The position numbers and the translations under genes were made by a program. A stretch of 64,000 nt of DNA from Epilithonimonas xixisoli (lineage in GTDB: Bacteria; Bacteroidota; Bacteroidia; Flavobacteriales; Weeksellaceae): contig NZ_SOEO01000001.1 in the NCBI RefSeq assembly GCF_004365655.1, positions 310,001-374,000 of the forward strand, written 5' to 3'. Under the pieces are notes generated by a model. It made no database searches, was not told where the DNA came from, and was given only the letters and a program-made list of their open reading frames with translations. How positions within the stretch are numbered: position 1 is the stretch's first letter; each line of letters begins with the position of its first letter. Shown in pieces: positions 51,627 through 60,671 of the stretch.

Positions 51627-53486
51627 TTATTTCAAAACATCAAATTCTATCGTACTTCCACTGGAAATTTTGATTTCAGCCTTTTGATAATCTTCTTTGG
51701 TAGCCAAACGCGGATTGGCCAAAAACTTTTGAGGATTAATCGCCATCAGCGGGAACCAAGTGCTCTGAATTTGAATCTGAATTTTGTGTCCTTTTTTAAA
51801 CGTATGGAAAACGTCTTGTAATTTTACATTGACCGCTGTTTCCTTATTCGGTTCCAAAGCTTCCGGTTTTTCAAAACTATTGCGGAATCTCGCGGGCATT
51901 ATTTCGCTTCTCACCATCTGATGGTAGTTGGCGAAGATGACGCCTGGTTTGTCTGGATTTGCTTTTTCGTCTGCGGGATAAACATCGATTAGCTTCACGA
52001 TAAAATCAGCGTCTGTTGATGATGTGATCACTTTCAACTTTGTTAAAATTTCTCCAGCCAAAGTCAAATCCTTTTCCAGAATATCGGTGGTGAAAGTTAC
52101 TACGTCCGGTCGGTAACTCGCAAAACGTTGATCTTCGCTCATATAATTTTTCGGCGTGAATCCATTCATATCTTTCAGATTATTACTGCTGAGAACTGGT
52201 TTGTTTGGGTCAGAAATGTAAATCGAATTTGTTTTCGGATTTTCTCCAGTTACAGAGAGATTTCCTGAACTATTTAAATGAAAACTTTGTTTGCTGGATT
52301 GCTTTGGTGGCCAATTTTCGAATTGTTTCCATTCTTTTTTTCCGGTGTCAAACATATAAGCTTCCGGAAGTTTTGCCGAAGTTTTAGAATTTTCTTTTAA
52401 ATAATGATTAAAGAAAGGTTGCTCTATATTTTTCTGATAAAAAGTAGCAATGCTATCTCCAAAATAAATGTCATTATGAAAATGTTTTCCTGTGTCATAA
52501 TTCCAACCGCCGTGGGAAAAAGGTCCCATCACGATTGTATTTTTTGCTTTTGGATTGTTCTTTTCTATGGTTTTATAAATATTCAACGGACCTGCTAAAT
52601 CTTCCGAGTCAAGCCAACCGCCGACCGTCATTACGGCGTGATTGATATTTTTGAGATGAGGCAATAGATTTCGTTTTTTCCAATAGTCATCGTAGTTTGG
52701 ATGCGCCATTACTTCCTGCATAAAGAAGTTGTCTTTGTAATATTTGTCCACGCCTTCTTTCAACGTTCCCATATTTTGGTAGAATAAATAACCATCTTCG
52801 GAAGTCGGTTTTATCATTTTGTCAGCGAACCAAGATTCGTTTTCAGCTTTGGTTTTCTGAACGCCGAAGACTGGAAAAGTTTTGAAATAACTCATCAAAA
52901 AAGCACCGTTGTGAAGAAAATCATCAAACCAAAAATCTGAAATTGGTGCTTGAGGAGAAGAGGCAACCAAAGCCGGATGATTTGCCAAAGTTCCAACTGC
53001 CGTGTAAAATCCAGGATATGAAGTTCCGTATTGACCTACTTTTCCGTTGTTATTTTGAACATTTTTCACCAACCAATCTACGGTGTCATAAGTGTCTGTA
53101 CTTTCGTCCACATCTTTTTTGGTTTTGTGATCCACTTGTGGCGTCATATTCGTGAAAGTGCCTTCGCTCATATATCTTCCGCGAACGTCTTGGAAAACGA
53201 AGATGTATTTTTCATTTTCAATGAATTTGTTTGGACTGAGTTTCTTTCTGAAATTGGTTTCGCCGTAAGGTGCGATGCTGTAACAAGTTCTGTTCATAAT
53301 GAACGGATATTTGTTGCTTTTCGAAATGTCTTTTGGCGTGTAGATGATGGTAAATAGTTTTGTGCCGTCACGCATCGGGATGTAAACTTCTTTTTTTGTA
53401 AAGTTTTCTTGGACAGAAGTTGCTTGCGAAAATCCTAATGCGGAAGTCAATACAACGAGCAGAAAAAATAATTTATTCATTGACAT
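51627..53486 (-). CDS. CocE/NonD-family X-Pro dipeptidyl-peptidase-like hydrolase
   Basis: About 619 residues with a signal peptide (MNKLFFLLVVLTSALGFSQ). The N-terminal alpha/beta hydrolase has IPMRDGTKLFT, VFQDVRGRYMSEGTF and the nucleophile motif GQYGTSYPG. MTVGGWLDSED and MGPFSHGGW provide the Asp and His regions. A C-terminal jelly-roll domain follows (FTTDILEKDLTLAGEI onward). The family covers X-prolyl peptidases, cocaine esterase and glutaryl acylases; substrate unknown. Starts at 53486 or 53480 are equivalent. Confidence 0.87.
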   Translation of the reverse strand: MSMNKLFFLLVVLTSALGFSQATSVQENFTKKEVYIPMRDGTKLFTIIYTPKDISKSNKYPFIMNRTCYSIAPYGETNFRKKLSPNKFIENEKYIFVFQDVRGRYMSEGTFTNMTPQVDHKTKKDVDESTDTYDTVDWLVKNVQNNNGKVGQYGTSYPGFYTAVGTLANHPALVASSPQAPISDFWFDDFLHNGAFLMSYFKTFPVFGVQKTKAENESWFADKMIKPTSEDGYLFYQNMGTLKEGVDKYYKDNFFMQEVMAHPNYDDYWKKRNLLPHLKNINHAVMTVGGWLDSEDLAGPLNIYKTIEKNNPKAKNTIVMGPFSHGGWNYDTGKHFHNDIYFGDSIATFYQKNIEQPFFNHYLKENSKTSAKLPEAYMFDTGKKEWKQFENWPPKQSSKQSFHLNSSGNLSVTGENPKTNSIYISDPNKPVLSSNNLKDMNGFTPKNYMSEDQRFASYRPDVVTFTTDILEKDLTLAGEILTKLKVITSSTDADFIVKLIDVYPADEKANPDKPGVIFANYHQMVRSEIMPARFRNSFEKPEALEPNKETAVNVKLQDVFHTFKKGHKIQIQIQSTWFPLMAINPQKFLANPRLATKEDYQKAEIKISSGSTIEFDVLK

Positions 53487-53574
53487 AAAAATTTGAATAA
53501 AGTTAGGTTTTTTGATGGAATGGAAAATGACAATTGTTGACAAATGTTTAATTTGAAAGACAAATGTTCAAATT

Positions 53575-53705
53575 TTGCGAAGCGCGCCCCGAGCTGAGTG
53601 GAGCTCTTTTTCTGTTGTTGCGATTGACAAAAAGTTCTATTAATAAACTAAAGTTCGAAAGCAACGACAGAAAAAAGCGGGAACGGAGCGCGGATATAGG
53701 CGCCA
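53575..53705 (-). repeat. Dispersed palindromic repeat, copy C (long centre)
   Basis: Outer arms on the minus strand are GGCGCC-TATATCCGCGC and CAGCTCGGGGCGCGC, pairing through GCGCC/GGCGC where other copies have GCAGC/GCTGC. The conserved CCGTTCCCGCTTTTTT and AAAAAGAGCTCCACTCAG blocks are kept. The centre is a 60-nt hairpin (CTGTCGTTGC with GCAACAACAG). Confidence 0.75.
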
Positions 53706-53759
53706 TAATTTTTATTTTAGAGTGGGAGAGTTTGAGAGTTTGTTTGACTGAATAAAAAA

Positions 53760-53784
53760 AACCTGACTCTTTTAGAATCAAGTT
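53760..53784 (-). terminator. Probable terminator of the nuo operon
   Basis: On the minus strand ACTTGATTC and GAGTCAGGT pair (with G-U pairs) around TAAAA, followed by T8, about 25 nt after the nuoN stop. Confidence 0.7.
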
Positions 53785-53807
53785 TGTATTTTTTTAGTGA
53801 ATTGATT

Positions 53808-55190
53808 TTATAATCCAAATATTCTTGCGAACAAATCTGGTACAATTCCCATCGAAACCAAAGCCAAAATAATGACTATAGAAACGATGTTGTAAGTGAT
53901 GCTTGCTCTTTCTGACGTGTTGAAATTGTCTTCTTTGTAGAAGAACATTGCCATAATTAGTCTTAAATAATAAGCGATACTTAACGCTGATCCAAGAACT
54001 GCGATTAGAACCAAGAACTCGTAATGTCCGCCAATTGCTTGGTTGAAAATTCCTAATTTACCGATGAAACCAGCCGTCAAAGGAATCCCAGCCATAGATA
54101 ACATTGAAACTGTGGAAACGACTGCCAAGATTGGTTCTCTTTTTCCCAATCCGTTGAAGGCTGTGAACGATGCTTCTTTTTTGATTTTCTCTACCCAAAT
54201 CAAACTGATGAAAACACCAACGGTTGCCAATGAGTAAGCGAATAGATAGTAACCTAAAATGTACGTCGATAAGTTATTGATTCCGAAAAATATCAATGAA
54301 ATGTATCCTGCGTGGGAAACGGAAGAGTAAGCGAGCATTCTTTTTGCGTTGGTTTGTACCAATCCCATTACGTTTGCCAAAAGCAAAGTCAAGATGATGA
54401 AAACGCCCAAAATATTAATCCAATCACCAGCAATTCCGCCGAATGCGATGGTCATTAATTTGAATAATGCGAAGAATCCGGAAATCTTTACAACCGAAGC
54501 CATAAAAGCGGTAATCAATGAAGGAGAACCTTGGTAAACATCGGGGCTCCACATGTGAAAAGGTGCCAATGAAACTTTGAATGCCAAGGCACAAAGCATC
54601 AAAATAGCTCCCATTATCAACATCAAATTCTTTGGATTGTTGTAAGCAAAATCGTGGATGGCGTAAAGGTCGAAACTTCCTGCGCTACCATAAACCAAAG
54701 CAACTCCGAACAACAAGAAACCTGTTGCGAAAGCTCCCATTAGGAAATATTTCATAGAAGCCTCTGTGGAACGAAGGTCGGTTTTATTAGCTCCTGCCAT
54801 TACGTACAAAGGAATTGATAGAATCTCGATTCCTAAGAATAATGTAACCAAGTTTTGGAATCCGAACAATACAACGCCTCCACAAAGTGCAAACAACATC
54901 AATGCGTACAACTCTGACTGATGACTTCTGTGATTGCTGAATGCAAAGCCTCCTAAAAAGAACAAAAGCAATGTGACAACTACCGATATTTTGGTAAACA
55001 GCGCAGCGTTGTAGCTGTATTCATACATCGATTTGTACTGAGCGAAAAACTCGCATTCCGGAAGAAAACTCACATATAAACCAACGATCAATCCTGCGAT
55101 CCCGATGTATCTTGCGTATTTTCCTTTCTCGAAAACACCCGAGAATAATACAAGAATTGCCGTAAGGAATAAAACTATTAAAACACTCAT
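53808..55190 (-). CDS. nuoN: NADH-quinone oxidoreductase subunit N
   Basis: A 460-residue antiporter-like membrane subunit with about 13-14 helices. The conserved proton-path lysine lies in FKVSLAPFHMWSPDVYQGSPSLITAF, and MLAYSSVSHAGYI is the broken-helix motif. It is the last gene of the operon. Together with L and M it pumps protons. Confidence 0.95.
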   Translation of the reverse strand: MSVLIVLFLTAILVLFSGVFEKGKYARYIGIAGLIVGLYVSFLPECEFFAQYKSMYEYSYNAALFTKISVVVTLLLFFLGGFAFSNHRSHQSELYALMLFALCGGVVLFGFQNLVTLFLGIEILSIPLYVMAGANKTDLRSTEASMKYFLMGAFATGFLLFGVALVYGSAGSFDLYAIHDFAYNNPKNLMLIMGAILMLCALAFKVSLAPFHMWSPDVYQGSPSLITAFMASVVKISGFFALFKLMTIAFGGIAGDWINILGVFIILTLLLANVMGLVQTNAKRMLAYSSVSHAGYISLIFFGINNLSTYILGYYLFAYSLATVGVFISLIWVEKIKKEASFTAFNGLGKREPILAVVSTVSMLSMAGIPLTAGFIGKLGIFNQAIGGHYEFLVLIAVLGSALSIAYYLRLIMAMFFYKEDNFNTSERASITYNIVSIVIILALVSMGIVPDLFARIFGL

Positions 55191-55267
55191 AATATAGATT
55201 TGAGATTGGAGATTTGAAATTTGATATTCTCAACTTTCATAGTCTCTTTCTAATTTTTAATTTTAAA

Positions 55268-56761
55268 TTAATTGATCATTGATGAATAAATAAAACTCAC
55301 CGAGCTTGTCACCATTTCTATAACCGGTTGAGGATAAACGCCCAAAACAATGACGAATACTGATAAACTTGCCAACACTGTGAATTCTACATTGCTTACA
55401 TCTTTCGTAGTAGCCAAAACTGAATCATCACCTTTTCCGAACATTGCTTTTCCGTAGAATCTCAACATATATGCGGCGCAAAGAATGATTGTCAATCCTG
55501 CTAAAACAGCCATAATTAAGTTATAAGAATAGATAGATTTTAGCAAGATAAATTCTCCGATGAATCCGTTTGTCAATGGAACTCCGGTTGCACCTAATAA
55601 GATGATCATAAACAAAATGGCAAACTTAGGAGCGACTTTTGCCAAACCTCCCATTTTTCTGATGTCTCTTGTTTTGAATCTTTTGTAAAGAATATCTGCA
55701 CAGTAGAAAAGTCCTACAACGTTGATTCCGTGAGCAAAACTCTGGATCATTGCGCCTTGTCCACCTTCGAAAGTCAATCCTGTTCTCATTGTCACGACTG
55801 CTGAGGCAAAAATACCTGCGACAATCAATCCAACGTGGGAAAGAGATGAGAAAGCAATCAATCGTTTGCTGTCTGTAGAAATCATTGCAATCAAAGCACC
55901 GTAAATAATTCCGATCACTGAAAGGATGATTACAATTTCTCCGGATATTCCGCCAATTGCTAATGGTGTGATTGGTAACAAATATCTTAATACGCCATAA
56001 ACTGCCATCTTTAGCATAATTCCTGAAAGCAACATCGATCCTTGAGTAGGAGAGTAGGTGTACGTGTCAGGCTGCCAAGTGTGGAAAGGAAATACTGGTA
56101 GCTTCACTGCAAATGCAAAGAAGATGAACCAGAAAATAACCGTTTGTTCGTTGATATTAAGTGAAGCATTGTAAAGATCTGTCAAAGCGAAAGATGCTGC
56201 GTGGTTGTAAACGTAGATCAAACCAATCAACATAAACAAAGATCCTACGAATGTGTACACAAAAAATTTTGTTGTGAATTTGATTCTCTTGTCCTCTTGT
56301 CCCCAGATTCCAGCGATTAACCAGATTGGAATCAATGTTACTTCCCAGAAAATGTAGAAAAGTAATCCATCCAAAGAAGTGAAAACACCCAACAATCCGA
56401 ATTGCATCAATAAAATCAATGCGTAGAAAGAATTTGGATAACCTTTCGCTTCGTTGTAAGAAGACAAAACAATTAGTGGAACCAAGATGTTCGTTAGTAG
56501 GACCATTAGCATACTCATTCCATCAATCCCAAAATTCAAACTACTTTTGATGTAGCTGGACCAAGGATAGGTGATTTCGTATTGCAATGGCGCATCAACA
56601 GTTGGATTGAAATCGAAACTTCCCAACATATAAAATGCTAAAAACATCTGTGCAAGGGCAAAAGCCAATGCGATATATTTACTGGAAGCATTTTTCCAGA
56701 AAAAGAGTAAACCCGAACCTACAAGAGGTAACAGTAATAATGTTAATAGTAAATAAGACAT
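55268..56761 (-). CDS. nuoM: NADH-quinone oxidoreductase subunit M
   Basis: A 497-residue antiporter-like subunit. The conserved glutamate in FYIFWEVTLIPIWLI (near 145), the FAVKLPVFPFHTWQPDTYTYSPTQGSMLL lysine segment and LIAFSSLSHVGLIVAG are present. A proton-pumping subunit of complex I. The gap to nuoN (77 nt) contains a slipped-word repeat. Confidence 0.95.
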   Translation of the reverse strand: MSYLLLTLLLLPLVGSGLLFFWKNASSKYIALAFALAQMFLAFYMLGSFDFNPTVDAPLQYEITYPWSSYIKSSLNFGIDGMSMLMVLLTNILVPLIVLSSYNEAKGYPNSFYALILLMQFGLLGVFTSLDGLLFYIFWEVTLIPIWLIAGIWGQEDKRIKFTTKFFVYTFVGSLFMLIGLIYVYNHAASFALTDLYNASLNINEQTVIFWFIFFAFAVKLPVFPFHTWQPDTYTYSPTQGSMLLSGIMLKMAVYGVLRYLLPITPLAIGGISGEIVIILSVIGIIYGALIAMISTDSKRLIAFSSLSHVGLIVAGIFASAVVTMRTGLTFEGGQGAMIQSFAHGINVVGLFYCADILYKRFKTRDIRKMGGLAKVAPKFAILFMIILLGATGVPLTNGFIGEFILLKSIYSYNLIMAVLAGLTIILCAAYMLRFYGKAMFGKGDDSVLATTKDVSNVEFTVLASLSVFVIVLGVYPQPVIEMVTSSVSFIYSSMIN

Positions 56762-56768
56762 TATCTAT

Positions 56769-58682
56769 TTATTTCAATAAAAAGTTAACAATTAATACGA
56801 TACCTACAGCCAACGACATAATCAGCACATAGTTTTCTACATTTCCGTTCTGAAGACGTTTTGCCGCTCTCCCAGAATCTTGAGCTCCCAAACCAATGAA
56901 ATTCACGATAGGATCCAAAACTGCTTTGTCAAACATCGCCGCTGCTTTACCAGCTTCCTCGAATGGTCTTACGATGCAGGCGTTGTAGATTTCATCAACG
57001 AATAATTTTCTCGCCGATAATTTTTCCCAACCTGTATATTGATCTTCTGGAAGTGCTCTCTTTTGTTTTTTCACATAAGTATTTTTAACAAAGAACCAAA
57101 CTGTGAAGAACATTAATATCGTTGCTCCCAAAAGAATCATTTCTGTGTTGAATGGTACTCCTGAAAGCGTGTTTTCCATTTGTTTGAAACTTTCTTCCGT
57201 CAAAACAGGTTTTAGCCACTCCATTAATTTAGCATAATTTCCGTGACCAATGAAGTGAGGAAGATTTATAAAACCTCCAACCACAGAAAGAACAGCCAAA
57301 ACGATTAATGGCAAAGTCATATTCAATGGACTCTCGTGCAAATGGTGTTTTTGATCTTCTGTACCTCTGAACTCGCCGTGGAAAGTCAAATAGTACAATC
57401 TGAACATATAAGTTGCAGTAATCGCCGCTAAGACAAATAACATCACCCAATAAATTGGATTTTTAGCGTAAGCTGCTACCAAAATTTCGTCTTTTGAAAT
57501 CATCCCTGATAATAATGGGAATCCTGAGATTGCCAAAGTTCCAATCAAGAATGTAATGTGGGTAATTGGAATATATTTTTTCAGTCCGCCCATAAAACGC
57601 ATATCCTGCTCGTTGCTCATTGCGTGGATTACAGAACCAGCTCCCAAGAACATCAAAGCTTTGAAGAAAGCGTGCGTCATAACGTGGAACATTGCTGTTG
57701 AATAAGCGCCCAATCCTAAAGCAATGAACATAAATCCAAGTTGAGAAACTGTAGAATATGCCAATACTTTTTTGATGTCGTTTTGACGAAGTGCGTAGAA
57801 ACCTGCTAATGCTGCGGTTAAGAATCCAATTAATAAAATCCCATCCTGAACAGTTGGTGCTAAAGTGAATAAGAAGTTACTTCTTACGACTAAATAAATA
57901 CCAGCTGTTACCATTGTTGCTGCGTGAATCAATGCAGAAACCGGCGTTGGTCCAGCCATCGCGTCTGGCAACCAAGTGTATAATGGAACCTGAGCAGATT
58001 TACCAGTTGCTCCAATGAATAAACTTGCGGTAATAAAGATAATTACTGTTCCGTCCAATTCAAAGCTTGAAGCGTTTTGAGCTACTGAAAGATAATCGAT
58101 AGCGTTAACGTTTGCTGCAATGGCAAAGATTCCAATCAACAATCCAAGGTCACCAATACGGTTCATAATGAAAGCTTTTCTTGCTGCTTTTCCATATTCT
58201 TCGTTGGTGTACCAAAATCCAATCAATAGATAAGAACAAAGTCCAACACCTTCCCAGCCGATAAACAAGATCAGATAATTGCTTCCTAAAACCAAAAGCA
58301 ACATCGAGAAAATGAAGAGATTAAGATAAGTAAAAAACTTATAGAAACCTTTGTCGTGGCTCATATAGCCAATAGAGTAGAGGTGAATCAATGATCCGAT
58401 TCCAGTGATGATCATCACCATCATTAATGATAATTGATCGACTTGAAATCCGAAATTAACCTGAATCCCATTAATTGTGAACCATTCAAAAGCTTTAATA
58501 ATTACAGGTGCGCTGTCATTCTTAAAACCTAAAAATATACTTACAGTGATAACAAACGAAGCGAAAACTACCAATGTTGCCAATCCTCCAACAAGCATCT
58601 TCGGAAGGTTTTTCCCGAAAAGTCCGTTGATAAGAAATCCAACTAAAGGTAAAAGTACGATCGCGTAAACTAAATTTTCCAT
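56769..58682 (-). CDS. nuoL: NADH-quinone oxidoreductase subunit L
   Basis: A 637-residue antiporter-like subunit. LFIGWEGVGLCSYLLIGFWY (near 140-160), GKSAQVPLYTWLPDAMAGPTPVSALIHAATMV and VLAYSTVSQLGFMF are the family motifs. The C-terminal lateral helix region runs from about 540. It lies 7 nt upstream of nuoM. Confidence 0.95.
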   Translation of the reverse strand: MENLVYAIVLLPLVGFLINGLFGKNLPKMLVGGLATLVVFASFVITVSIFLGFKNDSAPVIIKAFEWFTINGIQVNFGFQVDQLSLMMVMIITGIGSLIHLYSIGYMSHDKGFYKFFTYLNLFIFSMLLLVLGSNYLILFIGWEGVGLCSYLLIGFWYTNEEYGKAARKAFIMNRIGDLGLLIGIFAIAANVNAIDYLSVAQNASSFELDGTVIIFITASLFIGATGKSAQVPLYTWLPDAMAGPTPVSALIHAATMVTAGIYLVVRSNFLFTLAPTVQDGILLIGFLTAALAGFYALRQNDIKKVLAYSTVSQLGFMFIALGLGAYSTAMFHVMTHAFFKALMFLGAGSVIHAMSNEQDMRFMGGLKKYIPITHITFLIGTLAISGFPLLSGMISKDEILVAAYAKNPIYWVMLFVLAAITATYMFRLYYLTFHGEFRGTEDQKHHLHESPLNMTLPLIVLAVLSVVGGFINLPHFIGHGNYAKLMEWLKPVLTEESFKQMENTLSGVPFNTEMILLGATILMFFTVWFFVKNTYVKKQKRALPEDQYTGWEKLSARKLFVDEIYNACIVRPFEEAGKAAAMFDKAVLDPIVNFIGLGAQDSGRAAKRLQNGNVENYVLIMSLAVGIVLIVNFLLK

Positions 58683-58690
58683 TCCTTTTA

Positions 58691-59023
58691 TTATCCTCTT
58701 AATTTATTAAAAATACTCACGTCCACAGATTTGGTATTTCTGTACATCATTGCAATGATTGCCAATCCTACAGCTACTTCTGCTGCGGCAACTACCATTA
58801 TGAAGAACACCAAAAGCTGTCCGTTGCCATCGCCATTGTAAGCAGAAAATGCTGCCAATAAAAGATTCACGGAATTAAGCATCAATTCTACACATCCTAA
58901 TATCACGATGGCATTTTTACGAAGCAAAACTCCCAAAACACCTAGGCAAAACATAATCGTACACAGAATAATAAAATATTCCAATGGTACTTGTTGTATA
59001 AATGTATTTACGTCTCCTCCCAT
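58691..59023 (-). CDS. nuoK: NADH-quinone oxidoreductase subunit K
   Basis: A 110-residue, three-helix subunit. The conserved glutamates are in GCVELMLNSVNLLL and VAAAEVAVGLAII. The start at 59023 (MGGDVNTFIQQ) is preferred over a frame overlapping nuoJ; both starts keep the family core. Confidence 0.93.
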   Translation of the reverse strand: MGGDVNTFIQQVPLEYFIILCTIMFCLGVLGVLLRKNAIVILGCVELMLNSVNLLLAAFSAYNGDGNGQLLVFFIMVVAAAEVAVGLAIIAMMYRNTKSVDVSIFNKLRG

Positions 59024-59027
59024 AATC

Positions 59028-59525
59028 TTATAAATCTTTTTTACCAATCAAAACAGCACCTACGATTCCTGCTAAAATCAGAATCGAAGCCAGTTCGAAT
59101 GGCAATACATATTCGTTAAACAATAATCTTCCCAGATTTTTAGTCAAACCAACCGAGTGGTCGATGTTGTCTGCAACTGTTGTGTTTCCGGAAAGTCCTT
59201 TGTAAGCACCCAACATTCCTACGAATAAAATGCAAACAGAAATAATTCCGATGAATTTTGGAAGGTTCGCTTTTCGGCTTTCGTCTTCTTTGTTAAGATT
59301 CAACATCATTAATATATAAAGGAACAAAACCATAATGGCACCTGTATAAACAATGATTTGAACTATACCTAAAAACTGGGCATTAAGAAGAATGTACATT
59401 CCCGCGATGGAGAACATTGTAACGATCAAAGAAAGAATCGCATACATCGGATTTTTTGCAAATACGAAATAAACAGCACTTGCAATGGCGATAGACGCTA
59501 CGGTAAAAAATAAAATCTGATCCAT
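59028..59525 (-). CDS. nuoJ: NADH-quinone oxidoreductase subunit J
   Basis: A 165-residue membrane subunit with five helices. AGMYILLNAQFLGIVQIIVYTGAIMVLFLYILMML (about 42-76) is the diagnostic segment, including the helix with the pi-bulge. It overlaps nuoI by one base. Confidence 0.93.
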   Translation of the reverse strand: MDQILFFTVASIAIASAVYFVFAKNPMYAILSLIVTMFSIAGMYILLNAQFLGIVQIIVYTGAIMVLFLYILMMLNLNKEDESRKANLPKFIGIISVCILFVGMLGAYKGLSGNTTVADNIDHSVGLTKNLGRLLFNEYVLPFELASILILAGIVGAVLIGKKDL

Positions 59526-60082
59526 TACTTTACTGCCTTTTTTTGTTTCTCAGATTGTCTTTCTGTGATGTCAATCTTTGCATTAATTTTCTCAACCAAT
59601 TTATCTTTTCCGTAGATGAAAGAGTTTCTGTTGGTTTCTACATCTACCAATCTGTCTGTCAGATAGATAGCAGATTTTGGACAAGCTTCTTCACACATTC
59701 CGCAGAAGATGCATCTCAACATATTGATCTCGTAGATCTCAGCATATTTTTCTTCTCTGTAAAGATGTTTTTCTTCCTTGGTTCTTTCGCCAGCCGTCAT
59801 TGTGATGGCTTCTGCAGGACAAGCCACGGCACAAAGTCCGCAAGCTGTACATCTTTCTCTGCCTTCCTCGTCACGTTTCAAAACGTGCTGACCTCTCCAG
59901 ATGTCTGCTCTAGGTTTCTGAACCTCTGGGTACGAATATACTGCAGGAGCACCTTTCAACACGGTTCTTACGGCGTGCTTGAAAGTGATTCCCATACCTT
60001 TGAAAATCGCAGGTAAGTAGATCTTTTCGCCCAAGGTCATTTCTTTATTCGAAACAACTTTTGATCTGTTAGTAAGTTTCAT
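59525..60082 (-). CDS. nuoI: NADH-quinone oxidoreductase subunit I
   Basis: A 185-residue ferredoxin-like subunit with two 4Fe-4S sites: CTACGLCAVACP (C78, C81, C84, C88) and CIFCGMCEEACP (about 124-135). It passes electrons toward quinone. The N-terminus has an amphipathic segment GITFKHAVRTVLKG, as in other NuoI. Confidence 0.95.
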   Translation of the reverse strand: MKLTNRSKVVSNKEMTLGEKIYLPAIFKGMGITFKHAVRTVLKGAPAVYSYPEVQKPRADIWRGQHVLKRDEEGRERCTACGLCAVACPAEAITMTAGERTKEEKHLYREEKYAEIYEINMLRCIFCGMCEEACPKSAIYLTDRLVDVETNRNSFIYGKDKLVEKINAKIDITERQSEKQKKAVK

Positions 60083-60165
60083 TCTATAATTTGAAATTTG
60101 AAGTTTGAGATTTGAAATTCCATCCTAAATTTGAGATTTGAAATTTATTCCCAATCTTTTAATTA

Positions 60166-60555
60166 TTATCTTTTAAATTTATTTCCGTTATGTTCGGTAC
60201 TTTTCAAATAATTTATAAATCCCGAAAGTTTCTTAGACAAAGATATTGTTTGCTCTTTTAAAAAACTAAAATTCTCTTCCTCTAAATAATTTCTGTCAAA
60301 AGCTCTGATCAACTGTGAGCGTACTTCACCCGCCGAACCTTTCGCCATTGTAAGAAAATTTATAAATTCTTTATTTCCTTCTCTCTCAAAACCTTCAGCA
60401 ATATTGTCCATCACAGACGCAGAAGATCTATCTATTTGATTTTTATCGTGATTTAGAAATTTTGGATTCAACAAACATTCTTTTTGAATCAATTTGCAAA
60501 GATTTCTTGAGCTCTGCCATATTTCTAAATCTTCAAAATTGTTTATCGTAGCCAT
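60166..60555 (-). CDS. Four-helix-bundle protein of the 23S rRNA intervening-sequence family
   Basis: A 129-residue protein: [17 protein letters not shown] near the start, then DQ-like [43 protein letters not shown], the hallmark of the S23 family. Such ORFs were first seen in intervening sequences of 23S rRNA and are also found scattered in Bacteroidetes genomes, with unknown function. Here it lies between nuoH and nuoI, flanked on both sides by GAGATTTGAAATTT-type word repeats. It is likely a late insertion. Confidence 0.85.
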   Translation of the reverse strand: MATINNFEDLEIWQSSRNLCKLIQKECLLNPKFLNHDKNQIDRSSASVMDNIAEGFEREGNKEFINFLTMAKGSAGEVRSQLIRAFDRNYLEEENFSFLKEQTISLSKKLSGFINYLKSTEHNGNKFKR

Positions 60556-60671
60556 TTTTTATTATTTGAAATTTGAATTTTGAGATTTGAAATTATTATC
60601 ATTTTAAGATTAAACAATTAAGTTTTTATTACACGTACACAATTTCAAATTTCAAACCTCAAATCTCAAAT

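Larger units (their letters stand above)
53487..53807. other. Intergenic region with dispersed repeat copy C and nuo terminator
   Basis: Contains the largest copy of the palindromic repeat (53575-53705) and the probable nuo operon terminator (53760-53784). No gene was recognised. Confidence 0.6.

Noticed and set aside
54043-57450. Short ORFs inside nuoL, nuoM and nuoN in other frames
   Set aside because: They overlap strongly conserved complex I genes and lack protein-like composition.
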